NCBI GenBank assembly: GCA_023935145.1
Contig: CM043701.1
Location: 68,553,317-68,617,316, forward strand
Direction of reading: 5' to 3'
Origin: Bretschneidera sinensis
Taxonomy: Eukaryota; Streptophyta; Magnoliopsida; Brassicales; Akaniaceae
DNA: 64,000 nt
Both the position numbers and the translations under genes were made by a program. The notes under the pieces are model-generated. The model was not told the DNA's origin. It did no database searches and saw only the letters and a list, made by a program, of their open reading frames with translations. This document shows, in pieces, positions 1 to 11,605 of this stretch (position 1 is the stretch's first letter; each line of letters starts with the position of its first letter).

Positions 1-1009
1 ATTTAAACTCGGTATCCTTCGTCAAAAGGCTACATAGAGGTCTAGAGATGGCACTAAAATTTTGAATAAACCTTCTATAGAACCCAGCATGACCTAAGAG
101 AGACCTCACATCTTTAATATTCTTAGGAGTGGGGAGTTTAGAGATCAATTCAATTTTTTCTTTATCTACTTCTATCCCCTTTTCAGAAACTATGTGGCCC
201 AAGACTATTCCGGAAGATACCATAAAATGGCACTTCTCCCAATTAAGCACGAGTCCTTTTTCTTCACACCTACACAAAACATTTTTCAAATTAGATAAAC
301 ATGATTCAAAAGAAGTTCCAAACACAGTTAAATCATCCATATACACTTCCACACATTTTTCAACCATGTCACTGGAAATACTCATCATGCATCTTTGAAA
401 AGTAGCTGGTGCATTACATAGCCCAAAGGGCATCATTCGAAAAGAAAAAGTACCAAAAGGACAAGTAAAAGTGGTCTTCTCTTGATCCTCTAGGGCAATC
501 CCTATTTGGTAGTATCCCGAATACCCATCCAAAAAACAGTAGAAAGGATGGCTAGCCACCCGTTCCAAAATTTGATCTATGAATGGAAGAGGAAAATGAT
601 CTTTCCAAGTAGCTGAATTAAGTTTCCTATAGTCTATGCACATTCGCCACCCGGTCACTACCTTAGTTGGTACTAGTACTCCCTTCTCATTTTCTACCAC
701 AGTAACCCCAGCTTTCTTAGGAACTACTTGGGTTGGACTAACCCACTTACTATCCGATATCGGATATATAATTCCCGCATCCAACAGCTTTAAGACTTCT
801 TTCTTAACTACCTCTTTCATAGTTGGGTTTAATCTTCTTTGTGGATCTCTACGGGGGTTAGATCCTTCTTCTAAGTAAATCCTATGGGAACAAATTAAGG
901 GGTTTACACCCTTAATGTCAGCCATGGTCCAACTTAATGCAGATTTATGTTCTCTCAACAAATTCAGCAGTTGATCACATTGTATATCACTAAGTTTAGA
1001 GGAAATAAT
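1..1009 (-). pseudogene. pol: Athila reverse transcriptase, N-terminal two thirds (E1)
   Basis: The minus-strand frame is open from about 1700 to the window edge; I checked it by reverse-translating the blocks. In order it shows LLDAGIIYPISDSKWVSP, RMCIDYRKLNSATWKDHFPL (motif A region), the MPFGLCNAPATFQ motif and the YMDD catalytic box at about 330-340. The thumb/connection stretch VLGHIVSEKGIEVDKEK and LLGHAGFYRRFIQ follow. No stop was found in this part, so the RT portion is the best preserved piece of E1. It continues beyond the left edge. Confidence 0.9.
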
Positions 1010-1926
1010 GACCGAAAAGGTATCACCTGGGCCTAAGAAAACATGCTTGAGTCCTTTGGGAAGCAGGGCTAAATTGGGCGTTGCTGTCTCCTCGGAAGAG
1101 GGTTTGGGTGCCTCCCTTTCTCTAGGCAACTCCTCAAAGCATGGCTGCCATGATTTCTTTATAAATCCCTGCGGCTTATCAGAAATATCAACAACATTAA
1201 CGGCATAGGGATATATAGAAGAATCATTAAAATCAAAATTATTAAGAAGGAATTCCAAAGAGTTAGAATTGTCCTTAATGTATTCATCCTCCAAAATAAG
1301 CTCGTCAATCATGTAAGTGTCAAAACACTCATCCTCCTCATGTGGTTGCCTTGACATTCGAAAAACATTTACCTCCAAAGTCATATTTCCAAATGACAAT
1401 GTCATTAGGCCATTCCTACAATTAATGAGGGCATTGGCGGTGGTAAAGAATGGTATTCCAAGTATCAAAGGAATTTTTGACTCTGTATTCACAATAGAGA
1501 TGGTATCTAAAACCAAGAAGTCAACAGGATAATAGAATTTGTCAATTTGCAAAAAAACATCTTCTACTATACCTCTTGGTTTTCTTACTGATCGATCCGC
1601 TAATTGGAGTACCACAGAGGTTGGTTTGATCTCACCTAGACCGAGCTGCAAGTAGATGGAGTATGGCATGAGGTTCACACTAGCCCCTAAATCTAACAAT
1701 GCTTGCCACAAGATTTGTTTCTAATTTGGCAAGCCACCATTGGACAGCCCGGATCTTTATATTTGGGCAGTGTCGTGCTATCAATTACCGTACTTGCTTG
1801 CTCTGTTAAGAATGCGGTCTTCTTCACATGGTGCCTCATTTTCAGTATGCACAGATCCTTGATGACTTTAGCATAATTGGGAACCTGTTTTATGACATGA
1901 AGAAGAAGGAGGTTAATTTTAACATG
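1010..1926 (-). pseudogene. pol: Athila retropepsin and protease-RT linker (E1)
   Basis: Aspartic protease of the Ty3 polyprotein. The flap-side catalytic motif LDLGAS lies at about 1680-1700 and is followed by VNLMPYSIYLQLGLGEIKP and a run of protease text to IPLILGIPFF. The acidic linker that joins protease to RT follows (about 1010-1380). A single-base deletion near 1705, immediately before LDLGAS, separates the upstream part from the catalytic motif; otherwise the frame is open from about 1700 through the linker into RT. Element B has the same residues without this deletion, which is how the lesion is placed. Confidence 0.82.
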
Positions 1927-3045
1927 CTGAAGTTATTCAAGGAACTCACCTTTTAATGCTGAATTCCTCTCCTTAGGCTTAAGGAGTGCCTGAGGGAAAG
2001 GCACCGGTGAAGGGTCGATATGAGCATCTTGTTCCTTGGGAGCTTTATCTTTGTTGCTCATGGCGTTGGGACTCAGATTTGGTGATAAAGTGGGTCCATC
2101 TAGTTTTTTACCACTGCGGGTGATTATGGCATTAACCTCTTTAACATTATGATTTTCAGGATCGGAGGTTTGTGCCATATGTTGTCCCCGTGGATTTTGT
2201 TGCGGTTGCGAAGGGAACCGACCTTGCTCTTGAATTGTCAAGAAACTAGTCAACTTGGTGAGTTGACTTTTTATCTCCTTTTGCTCTTCTTTGATCCCCT
2301 TTTGCTCCTCTAGCAACAGTTGATTTATCTTGACTTGTTCTTCTGCACTCTTGGCATGTACCTGCAAAAATGACTTATAAGCATCTTCCAAAGGTAAAGA
2401 TTGTTGTGATGCACTAGATCAAGTTGCTTTCGGTCTCCAATGAGTACTAGAGTAGGGATGAGGTTGTATATTAGATCTCCAGTGGGGGCTAGATTGGGTA
2501 GGAGGTTGCACATCAGATTTCCAACTGAAATTAGGGTGATTCTTCCAACTAGGATTGTAAGTGTTAGAGTAGGGTGAGTATGGTTTCCTAAAGGGTATAC
2601 CCAAGGAGTTACACTCTCCCTTTATCTCAAATAAGATGGACAATCCTTTGGTACATGATCTACCCCATTACACATAAAACAGGGTTCATGAGACTCTACC
2701 CTAGCAACCGGTTCGGGGGCTCTAATATCCTTGGTTTTTAAGGCTTCAATTTCCTTAGTTAGAGCCTCTAACCGGGCTTTAACATTATCCTCTTCCTTAA
2801 GTTGGTAGATTCCAGCGGGTTGATTTCTCCTAGTACTTTCCATGACACTTGGTCCTGTCCAAGTGTGGGCTTTTCTGATAGGTCATCTAGGAAATCTATG
2901 GCTTGATCGGGATTTTTTTGAAGAAAATCCCCATTACACATCATTTTATGAATTACCTCTCCCTACTTAGGGGTCCATCATAGAAATAGCTGACTACCCG
3001 TCAACTTTCACACCCATGGTGTGGACAAGAATTTAAAAGGTCCTT
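1927..3045 (-). pseudogene. gag: Athila gag, C-terminal half with zinc knuckle (E1)
   Basis: Capsid/nucleocapsid precursor of an Athila element, N-terminally truncated at the junction near 3045. It reads from the conserved FKDLLNSCPHHG stretch through a CCHC zinc knuckle (CFMCNGVDHVPKDC, CX2CX4HX4C, about 2645-2690). A proline- and tryptophan-rich stretch follows, then a charged coiled-coil segment (2270-2390) and the Athila signature ITRSGKK near 2110-2130. Breaks: a one-base frameshift just after the knuckle (about 2640), a TGA near 2419 and a TAA near 1935. The intact knuckle makes this gag chemically more complete than that of element B. Identity as gag is sure; it is not a working gene. 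Confidence 0.85.
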
Positions 3046-6024
3046 TGGAAATATGACAGTGGAGTTGAATATCTTTGATATCACTAAGCAACCACTAGAA
3101 TTTGATGAAGTGAGAAATGTATGCTTGATAGAGGAGATTATTGAGGAGACTATGGATGAATCAAGCATTGAAGACCCCTTGGAGGCATGCTTTGTTTGGT
3201 TTGGAGAGGATCTGGATTTAGATAAGTTACTTGAGCAAGCAAATGCCATTTTGGAGTCTGTTCCTCGAGAGTGTAGTGAGACGGGGGAGACCGCAGCACC
3301 TAAGCCCCCCACAAGGAACTTAAGCCTTTACCGGACAATCTTAAGTATAAGTTCCTAGGTCCAGTAGATTCTTTGCCTGTCATTATAGCTTCAGATTTAG
3401 TTGAAGCTTAAGAGGAGAAATTATTAGATATTTTAAGAGAGCACAAGGAAGCTATCGACTGGACTATTGAGGATATCAAGGGAATCATCCCCTCGTTGGT
3501 GATGCACAAGATACATTTGGAGGAGAATACCAAGCCATCAAGGGAGCCACAGAGAAGGCTCAACCCAACTATGCAAGAGGTTGTGATGACTGAAGTGATG
3601 AAGTTGTTAGATGCAGGGATCATTTATCCAATCTCTGATAGCAAGTGAGTAAGCCCGATTCATGTTGTGCCCAAGCGAGCTGGATTAACAGTAGTGAAGA
3701 ATAATGACGACGAGTTGGTGCCAACTCATGTTCAGTCAGGATGGAGAGTGTGTATAGACTACCGTAAGCTGAATGCTGCCACAATGAAGGATCACTTTCC
3801 ACTCCCATTTATTGATCAGATGGTGGAGCGTTTGGTTGGGCATGATTACTATTGCTTCTTGGATGGTTATTCTGGATATAACCAGGTCCCTGTGGACCCC
3901 GAAGATCAGGAGAAGACAACGTTTACCTGTCCTTTTGGGATGTTCGCTTACCGTCGCATGCCCTTTGGATTATGCAATGCACTTGATACTTTTTAGCGGT
4001 GCATGGTCAGCATATTCTCTGACATGGTAGAGCATTCCTTAGAGATTTTCATGGATGACTTCTCCGTCTTTGGTTCATCATTTGAGGAGTGTTTGCACCG
4101 TCTCACTTTGGTTTTAGTGCGGTGTAAGGAGAAGAACTTGGTGCTTAATTGGGAGAAGTGCCATTTTATGGTCAAGCAATGTATTGTACTGGGGCACGTC
4201 ATATCTCATCGGGGCATTGAGGTCGACAAAGCGAAGATGGACCTGATTTCCAACCTTCCACCCCCACGTACAGTGAAAGAGGTTCGTTCTTTTCTGGGCC
4301 ATGCAAGATTTTACAGGCGATTTATCCAGGATTTCAGCAAGATCACCTGGCCCTTGTGTAAGTTATTAATGAAGGATGCCCCATTGGTATTTGATGAAGA
4401 CTGTAAGAAAGTATTTGGGGATATGAAGAAGATTCTGACGTCCACACCCATTATTCAGCCACCCAACTGGGGTGTACCTTTCGAGATTATGTGTGACGCA
4501 TCAGATTATGTTATTGGAGCTATTTTGGGGCAGTGTGTTGATAAACTTCCCCATGTCATCTACTATGGAAGCAGAACTCTAAACGATACACAACTCAATT
4601 ACTCTACCACTGAGAAGGAGTTGCTAGCAGTCGTTTTTGCATTGGACAAGTTTAGATCCTACTTGTTAGGATCGAAAGTCATTATCTACTCGGATCGTGC
4701 AGCATTGAAGTATTTTTTCTCTAAAAAGGATGCTAAATCTCATCTTATCCGATGGATCTTGTTACTTCAAGAGTTCAACATAGAGATTTGGGATAAGAAA
4801 GGTTCCGAAAATGTGGTGGCGGACCATTTGTCTAGGTTGATAGTGGATTTCACTGAGGCCACCATTCCCATTTCTGAGACATTTCCTGATGAGCAATTGA
4901 TGCACATTGCTCACAATCCTGCACCATGGTTTACTGATATAGTGAATTATCTTGTCACCGGTCAAATGCCTTTATAGTGGGGGCGACAAGACAAGTCCAA
5001 GTTTTTGGCCATAGTAAAGCATTTTTTCTGGGATGATCCTTACCTGTTCAAGTATTATCCCGATCAAATCATTAGAAGGTGTATTCCTGAGCATGACCAA
5101 TCTAATGTCATCGCCTTTTGTCATGATCATGCTTGTGGAGGCCATTTCAGTGCTAAGAAGACTGCTGTGAAGATTTTGCAGTGCGGATTCTATTGGCCTA
5201 CCCTGTTCCGAGACTCTCACACTTACTATCTATCTTGTGAGCATTGCCAAAAGCTAGGGAGTATTTCTAGGAGGAATATGATGTCCCTCAACCCAATTCT
5301 GATTGTTGAGATTTTTGACGTGTGGGGCATTGATTTTATGGGACCTTTCCCAAACTCCTTTGGCTATCTGTACATTTTAGTTGCTGTGGACTATCTGTCC
5401 AAATGGGTGGAGGCAGTTGCATGCAAGACCAATGACCACAGAGTTATGGTCCAGTTTTTGAAGGACAATATCTTTGCTCGTTTTGGTATTCCTCGAGCAA
5501 TCATAAGTGATAGAGGTAAGCATTTTTGCAACCGGATTTTCAAGCAGTTGATGAAGAAGTATTTCATCACGCACAAGGTTGCCACCCCGTATCACCCACA
5601 AACGAGTGGACAAGTAGAAATTTCCAATCGCGAGATCAAGCACATTTTGGAGAAGACTGTGAACCCTAGTAGAAAAGATTGGTCTCTGCGATTGAATGAT
5701 GCACTATGGGCATGTCGAACAGCATTCAAGACGCCAATTAGCATGTCTCTATATCGTATTATGTACGGAAAAGTCTGTCACCTTCCAGTGGAATTAGAGC
5801 ATAGAGCCTATTGGGCTATCAAGCAGCTGAACTTTAATCTTTCAAAGGCTGGCTCACAAAGAAAGCTCCAACTCAATGAATTAAAGGAGCTGTGGAATGA
5901 TGCATATGATTGTGCACGGTTGTACAAAGCACAAATGAAGAAAACTCACGACCAAAACATTTTGAGACGATCTTTTCAGCCTGGTCAAAAAGTTCTTCTT
6001 TACAATTCATGCTTGCATCTTTTC
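3046..6024 (+). pseudogene. pol: Athila pol fragment D: RT, RNase H and integrase
   Basis: Polyprotein of a second Athila family. It starts in the protease tail (FGNMTVELNIFDI) and runs through the acidic linker, RT (FMDD box near 4050), RNase H (CDASDY near 4495, TEKELLAVVFAL, NVVADHLSRL near 4810) and integrase. Integrase has a zinc-binding H/H/CX2C (CEHC near 5240) and the catalytic D (GIDFMGPFP near 5330), D (ISDRGKHF near 5510) and E (NREIKHILE near 5640). Lesions: a one-base frameshift near 3312 and in-frame stops near 3408-3416, 3649, 3994 and 4975. The integrase C-terminus is cut off at 6024, where pyrimidine-rich repeats start. All catalytic residues I looked for are present, so decay is by stops and truncation rather than active-site loss. 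Confidence 0.92.
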
Positions 6025-6039
6025 CTTTCTTTTTTTTTT

Positions 6040-6720
6040 TTTTTTGCTTTGTTAACTACATCTTTCTACTTCATGCTTCCACCTTTTTCACCTAAAAAAT
6101 TGTTCCATTCTTCTCTCCAAGAACTAGTCACCAAAGAGGAAGTCTTCTTCTCTATTTTTTGCTTTGTTAGACTTATTTTTCTACTTCAAGCTTCCACCTT
6201 TGCCCCCTCAAAAATTGCACCTTTTCCTCCCTCCATAACAAGCCACCAAAGAGGAAGTCTTCCTCTTTTTTTTTTTTTTTTTAACCACACATTTCTACTT
6301 CAAGCTTCCACATTTTCCACCTCAAAAATTGTTTCATTCCTCCTTCCAATAACTAACCACCAAAGAAAAAGTCTTCCACTTTTTTTTTTGTTAAACTCAC
6401 CATAACACTTCTAACATTCATCTTTTTCAGCTAAAAAAATTCACTTTCCTCCTTCCCAAAACCGACCACCAAGAGAAGGAATTTTTCCTTTTCATTTTTT
6501 GCTTTGTTAAACACATCTTCCATTTCTAGCTTTCACATAAAAAAATTTGTACTTTTCTCCCTCCCAAGATTCGACCATAAAAGAGGAAGTCTTTCTCTCT
6601 ATTTTTTTTTTCTTTCCCAAAAATACACTACCACTTCAAGCTTTCACCTTTTCACCTTAGAAGTTGCACCCATCTCTCCACCCTCTTCATGGCCGACCTC
6701 ACCCTTTCTTTTCTTTCTTT
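6040..6720 (+). repeat. Six degenerate tandem repeats of about 110-120 bp
   Basis: Successive copies share the order: gctttgtta, a ctacttcaagcttccacc block, ctcaaaaattg, tcctccctcc, gaccaccaaagaggaagtc and a T-run. Copies begin near 6044, 6161, 6282, 6389, 6500 and 6612. T-runs of different lengths break open frames. The array sits between a truncated integrase and a TATA box, so it is best read as the U3 part of a truncated LTR, possibly belonging to element D. That assignment is inference because the partner LTR is not in the window. Confidence 0.6.
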
Positions 6721-6759
6721 TTGTTGTTGTTTTATTCACTGGGCAGCCCACCTTTCTCC

Positions 6760-6766
6760 TATAAAT
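6760..6766 (+). promoter_or_regulatory. TATA box of a probable truncated LTR
   Basis: CTATAAATAATCC follows the 115-bp repeats and is followed, after about 75 bp, by a purine-rich (GA)n leader (6841-6870). This matches the U3-R layout of plant LTRs. There is no gene downstream, only element A's LTR from 6991. Confidence 0.45.
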
Positions 6767-7972
6767 AATCCCATTTTAACACAAAGCAAAGGGGTTAGAA
6801 GATAACAAAGAAGGGTAGAAGCACAACAAGGAGAGAAGTATAGAGAGAGAGAGAGAGAGAGAGAAAGAGAGCAAAGAGAGAAGAACATACGAAAAAGAAA
6901 GAAAATAGTGGAAAGTGAAACAAAAAAAAAAGAACAATAGAGAGCCTATCAAATCAGCTATAGACTTACAAATGGTTTTCTAATCCACAGTGATGTGCAA
7001 ATTTTAAATACTCGCAAGTGCACGAATCACAAATAGTATTGCGATGAGTTTACTCTCGAGGTCGATCTCTCAAGGAATTGCAGTGGTTTAAATCCTAAAT
7101 TACTTTCTTAGAATCACTAAAACAAACTCTGAAATTAAATCCTAAACACTCTAATTAAAAGATTGGTGAAGAGAAAATTGAAAAAAAAAATTAAATAAAT
7201 TAAACAAAATGAATTATGAAGAGATGAGTATAATCAATGAGAATAATTGGGAGTTTAGCTTGCTATCCAATTATGAATTGGAACATTTGGTGAATATAAA
7301 GAATTAATCAACATCCGAGATTATTGATATTTTCGCTAAGACTAGAGAATGCCATTGATCGTGTTTATTCTCAATTTATAACTAATTAATTAAATTCCAT
7401 GGATCGTGTTCATCAATTAATTAGTTAAATTAAGTATAAGGAAAACGCAACCACCTAAATCACAATTTGATTTGAATCTTGATTCAAATTCCTATTTAAG
7501 AAAGCTTAATCAGGTCTAGATGATTTGTCCTCAACCTAATCTCAAATATTAACCTTGACTATCAATAATAGATGGCCAATCCACAAGCAATAATCAAAGG
7601 TATAAAGAATATTGAATAAGAAATAATCTGAAAAATTTCATAAAACAAAATCCACCAAAATATCCAAAACAATCAAGGCAGCTAAGCCAAATGCCCAACA
7701 ATGCATTCAGCCGCTCATGTTTAAATCTCAATCACAAAATTCAAATACTAGTGTTAGAAGCATATTGAAGGACAAAAGGAGCAAAGGTAGAATTTCTTCC
7801 CGAATTACAAGATGAATCCTCAAAGTCTTGAAGCGATTGATGGTTGTCTTCAATCTATTGATAAGCCGTCTTGATGAAAGAAACCATCTCCTCCTTCAAT
7901 CTCCCAAAACTCCTATTGATAATATCTCTCCAAGAACTGACGTCGTCTCCCCCTTCTCTAAGTCTAAAATTC

Positions 7973-7981
7973 TTATATATA
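7973..7981 (-). promoter_or_regulatory. TATA box of LTR A
   Basis: Minus strand CTATATATAAG, downstream of the U3 tandem duplication and about 730 bp from the start of the LTR. Position fits the U3/R boundary. Confidence 0.5.
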
Positions 7982-8170
7982 GCTGTGTGGAGACGACTTT
8001 GTAGACAAAAAAGTCGCCCTAGGGTTTCTGTTCAGGCAGTGGGCTTCTGCTGCTATCCAGGCCAGATTATGCTATTGTCCAGGCCAGGTTTCTGTTGTCC
8101 AAAATTGGTCCGGTTGTGCTGCTGTCTGGCCCATGCAAATCCCAAAAAAATCATTATTTAATAGCTCCTT

Positions 8171-8541
8171 CACTTCTACCACGCTGAAATCACGCACAAC
8201 CTGACCTTTGTCTACTAAAACTGCCATAACTTTCTCTAAAAAAATCATATTTATGAGCCGTAAAATTATCCAAAAAATAGACATCCAGATCTTTCCAAGC
8301 ATATATGGGTCATATCCTGGTTCTTCCTGAATCAATACAGTTTAATCCACAAAAATCACTTTTGCCACGCTGAAATCACTCATAGCCTGACCTTTGTCTA
8401 CTAAAATTGCCATAACATTCTCTAGAAAGATCATATTTATGAGCCGTCAAATTCTCCAGAAAATAGATATCCGGATCTTTTCAATCATATATGGCTCAGC
8501 CCCTGGTTCTTCCTGAATCAATACAATGTAATATACCAAAA
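8171..8541 (-). repeat. 186-bp tandem duplication in the U3 of LTR A
   Basis: Two copies, about 8171-8356 and 8357-8541, each begin with cactt-t-ccacgctgaaatcac and end with tcttcctgaatcaatacag/a. They lie upstream (minus sense) of the TATA box, the usual place of enhancer-like repeats in LTRs. Confidence 0.75.
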
Positions 8542-8703
8542 TGACTGATCTGTACGGGCAATTCTGGCAATTTAGGGAAACTCATTTCCAAGTGCTTGTG
8601 AACCTATAAAACAACGAAAAACAACTCGAAGTAATAAATTCCTAAGCTAAATATATAAACAAATACTTGAAAAAAAAATATTAGGACAAACATTCGTTCA
8701 TCA

Positions 8704-8720
8704 AATACCCCCAAACCTAG
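8704..8720 (-). other. Polypurine tract of element A
   Basis: Minus strand CTAGGTTTGGGGGTATT abuts the LTR start TGATGAACG. It is the plus-strand primer for reverse transcription. The conserved Athila/Tat context (GCTTGAGGACTAGCAAAAT) precedes it. Confidence 0.8.
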
Positions 8721-10120
8721 ATTTTGCTAGTCCTCAAGCAAAACTAAAAGAAAACATAAACAAAACAAACCTAAAAACTTAAATCAACAAAAACCCTCAT
8801 GCCTTAATTCTTATCATGACTTATATCTAGATATCTTATGCACAATTATGGTCATAGTCTCAACACTTCACAATTCATTGCTCAAATCAAGTACACATCG
8901 CACATCCGTATTCCAATGCTCAAAACACCTCACGTCAATTACCTCCAAACCTAACGTCAAGAATCCTAATTCGCTTCGAGTCTAGAACTCACAAGATTCA
9001 CTCATTAAGCACACCGAACCTATGTTTCAAACATTCATCAAACATATGTGAATAGAAGTTATGTAAATAAGAAATTTCAGATATAAATTCACATATGAAT
9101 ATGGATATCATCAAAGAACGCTCATATGTTCACAAAATAGATCTCATGAAAGGAATCAAATGTTAGGATTGCTAAGCTATCATATCGCCTATATCATATC
9201 CTAGTCAAACACCTCAAGTAAAACATATTGAGTATGAACCTATGCATAGATAGGCATGGTTGGCCGAACTTGATTTACACTAAAGCTCTTTTTTTTCAAC
9301 TCTTTATAAGAGCGACTTCAATACCCTTGAAGTATCTCAGGTCCTCTTTCTTGTCTAACCAAATCCTTTTTTGACATATTTCTCATATATATATATATTC
9401 TTCTTATTTTTACTTTCTTTTTTCATTTTTTTTCTTTTTTTGAATAGGAATTTGGATCTTTCTCCAGAGACAGTGGCAACTAGGGCGTATAACGATAGGC
9501 ACATACTCAAACTTCTTATTCAAGCCATTCAACTAAAATAATGAGAATACAAAACATGATACTTTAAGTGAGTTATATAATCCTAGCGTTCAATGCAAAA
9601 CCTATAGAGATCATTTAACAATTAAGGTCATAACGAAGAGTGTTTAAGAGTACCAAGAAACTAACTCTCAGAATAAAACGCTTATGGCTTAAATAACTCA
9701 CTAGGTAGTCTCCACTATTTGATTCTCAATCACTAGATCTAGGTTCATCTCAGTATCAACATCAAGAGCATGGTCTATGGAATATAAAAATGCATCAATC
9801 CTCACAAAAACTTGTCAGTGTTAAAGAAACTAAACTCAACGTGCATAAAAGACTTGATTACTAACCATAAAACAAATTGTAGCATGAAAATTTTGTCTTA
9901 ACAAGTAACAAGTTCTAATTGCACCCCGAAACCTAAACTAAACATTGTCCTCAATGTATGAAATCAAATACATGTTTAGAAAAGCATTTAGAAGAGAACA
10001 ATGAAAATTAAATAACAGAAAACATACTTTATCAAATGGGTGGGTTGCCTCCCACCAAGCGCTTTTTTTAACGTCTTAGCAAGACGTTAGTTGAACTTAT
10101 TTAGGATCGTGCACCTTAAT
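8721..10120 (-). other. Non-coding 3' region of element A
   Basis: No open frame of note. On the minus strand the conserved post-pol stretch lies at 10041-10085 (GCGCTTGGTGGGAGGCAACC, preceded by an AACGT-type stem), which recurs in element B at 16160-16193. A pyrimidine-rich stretch and an (AT) run lie at 9385-9440. In Athila elements this space may hold an env-like ORF; none is recognisable here. Confidence 0.6.
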
Positions 10121-10646
10121 TCAATCAATAACCCCCTTCTCATGGACTCCTTCCAAGTAAGGCTTCACATGATGCCCGTTGACCTTAAATGTCACTTGAG
10201 TCTTCGGGTTCAGCAACTCTACCGCTCCATAAGAAAAAACATTGACTACCGAAAATGGTTTGCACCATCTTGACTTCAATTTTCCTAGAAATAATTTGAA
10301 ACGAGTGTTAAACAAAATAACTTTCATTCCAGGATAAAGAGACTTACGGATAAGGCCTTGGTTATGGTAACGCTTAGTGCATTCTTTGTAGATCTTTGCA
10401 TTCTCATAGGCTTTATCACGAATCTCTTCTAACTCATTGAGTTGTAGTAACTGCTTCTCTCCTGTCATTTCTATATCCATGTTCAACTCCTTGATTGCCC
10501 AATACGCCCGATGCTCAAGCTCAATCGGTTTGGCACCGTCCTCTAAAATGATCTTATGCATACATGTAGTAGGACTAATACCCTAGACGTCACTTATACT
10601 CCATCCTATGGCTCTCCTAAGTATGCTAAGCTCCTTCAAAACTCTT
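10121..10646 (-). pseudogene. pol: Internally deleted pol of element A: RT start fused to integrase C-terminus
   Basis: The first part reads RAIGWSISDV-stop-GIS, then [16 protein letters not shown], the beginning of RT. The next residues are [14 protein letters not shown], which in element D lie in the integrase C-terminal region. The remaining integrase tail is open to the end and shows [19 protein letters not shown] and [13 protein letters not shown]. By comparison with element D about 2.2-2.3 kb are missing, taking the RT active site, RNase H and the integrase core. The join falls at a proline codon common to both sides (near 10528). Stops remain near 10585 and 10645. It cannot support its own transposition. 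Confidence 0.85.
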
Positions 10647-11605
10647 TCCTATTGGGTTTGGGTCAAAGTAGATGAAATAATCATAAGATATGTGTCTCCC
10701 TCTCCCAGAGATATGTGCTTAAGGTGCTTAGGTAACTCTTTAAGTTCAAGCTTAGGTGGAGTAGTATCTTCCCTAGGTAGGGAACTTAGTAATTCTAATG
10801 GTTTGCTAGACTCTTCTTGGGGTGACACTGGTATTGCACTATCTAACATCTCGTTATTCCCTTTGGTCTCCTCTTCTAGTGTTTCCTCTACTCTCTCAGT
10901 TTTAAGAGCAACTTCAAGCTTGTTCTCTATTTCTGTCTGCAAATAAGTGTCATAAACAAGTGAGTCCACTCAATCAATAAAAGAACACTCATCGTTAGTA
11001 TAAATAGAAGAAAGAGTGTTTAGAGAATCAAACACTTTAAATTATACAGTCTCTCCCAAGACTGTCATCGTTAACCTCCCATTATAGACTTCAATAATAG
11101 TCTTGGTTGTAGCCATAAATGGTCTACCAAGAATAATTGTGTGCTCATTGTCCTTAGATGTAGTTCCTTCCATCTCCAAATCCACGAAATCCACAGGCAC
11201 AATCACTTTGTCTACCTACACCAATATCTCCTCAACTATTCCCTTAGGATATTTAACTAACTTGTCAGCGAGTTGAAGGGATATAGTTGTTGACTTAAGC
11301 TCCCCCATACCTAGTTGCAAGTATATCAAATATGGCATGAGATTTATACTTGCTCCTAAGTCTAGCATTGCTTTGCCGACCTTTTTGTTTCCTATTGTGA
11401 TGTTGATAATGAAACTTCCGAGATCTTTCAGCTTAGGTGGCAAGCTTTGTTGGAGCACCGCACTAGCAACTTCTGACACCATCACTTTCTCGTTCTTCTC
11501 ATATTTCCTCTTTTTGGTGTTAAGTTCCTTAAAGAATTTCGCATATGATGGCACATTCTTGATAACATCCAAAAGAGGCAAATTAATATTCACTTTAGAA
11601 AGCAT
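10647..11605 (-). pseudogene. pol: Retropepsin and acidic linker of element A
   Basis: The protease begins in the segment with KNVPSYAKFFKELNTKKRKY and carries the catalytic LDLGASINLMPYLIYLQLG near 11340-11370. It continues through a stop near 11214 into VPVDFVDLEMEG and ILGRPFMATTKTIIEVYNG (11050-11180). A further stop near 11040 precedes the acidic linker (EVALKTERVEETLEEETKGN, 10649-10969). The reading frame is shared by all these pieces; only stop codons interrupt it. Confidence 0.82.

Larger units (their letters stand above)
1..3045 (-). mobile_element. Athila-lineage Ty3 retrotransposon fragment E1 (gag to RT)
   Basis: Read on the minus strand, this stretch carries the gag C-terminal half, the protease and the front of reverse transcriptase, in that order. 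It leaves the window at position 1, so RNase H, integrase and the 3' LTR would lie outside. The nearest relative in the window is element B (12035-18438), which shares the gag and protease text nearly word for word. The right end stops inside gag at about 3045, where an unrelated plus-strand Athila pol begins. No LTR or primer site is present for this copy. It is a truncated, probably immobile copy. Confidence 0.9.
6991..8703 (-). repeat. 3' LTR of element A
   Basis: Bounded by TGATGTGC at the left and GTTCATCA at the right, so on the minus strand it reads TGATGAACG ... GCACATCA with short inverted ends. A G-rich polypurine tract lies directly outside the right end (minus strand TAGGTTTGGGGGTATT), fixing this as the 3' LTR. 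It contains a 186-bp tandem duplication and a minus-strand TATA box at 7973-7981. The 5' partner is not in the window, so age cannot be estimated. Confidence 0.82.

Noticed and set aside
8072..8335. 87-codon minus-strand frame in LTR A
   Set aside because: It lies within the U3 tandem duplication and LTR, and has no family pattern.
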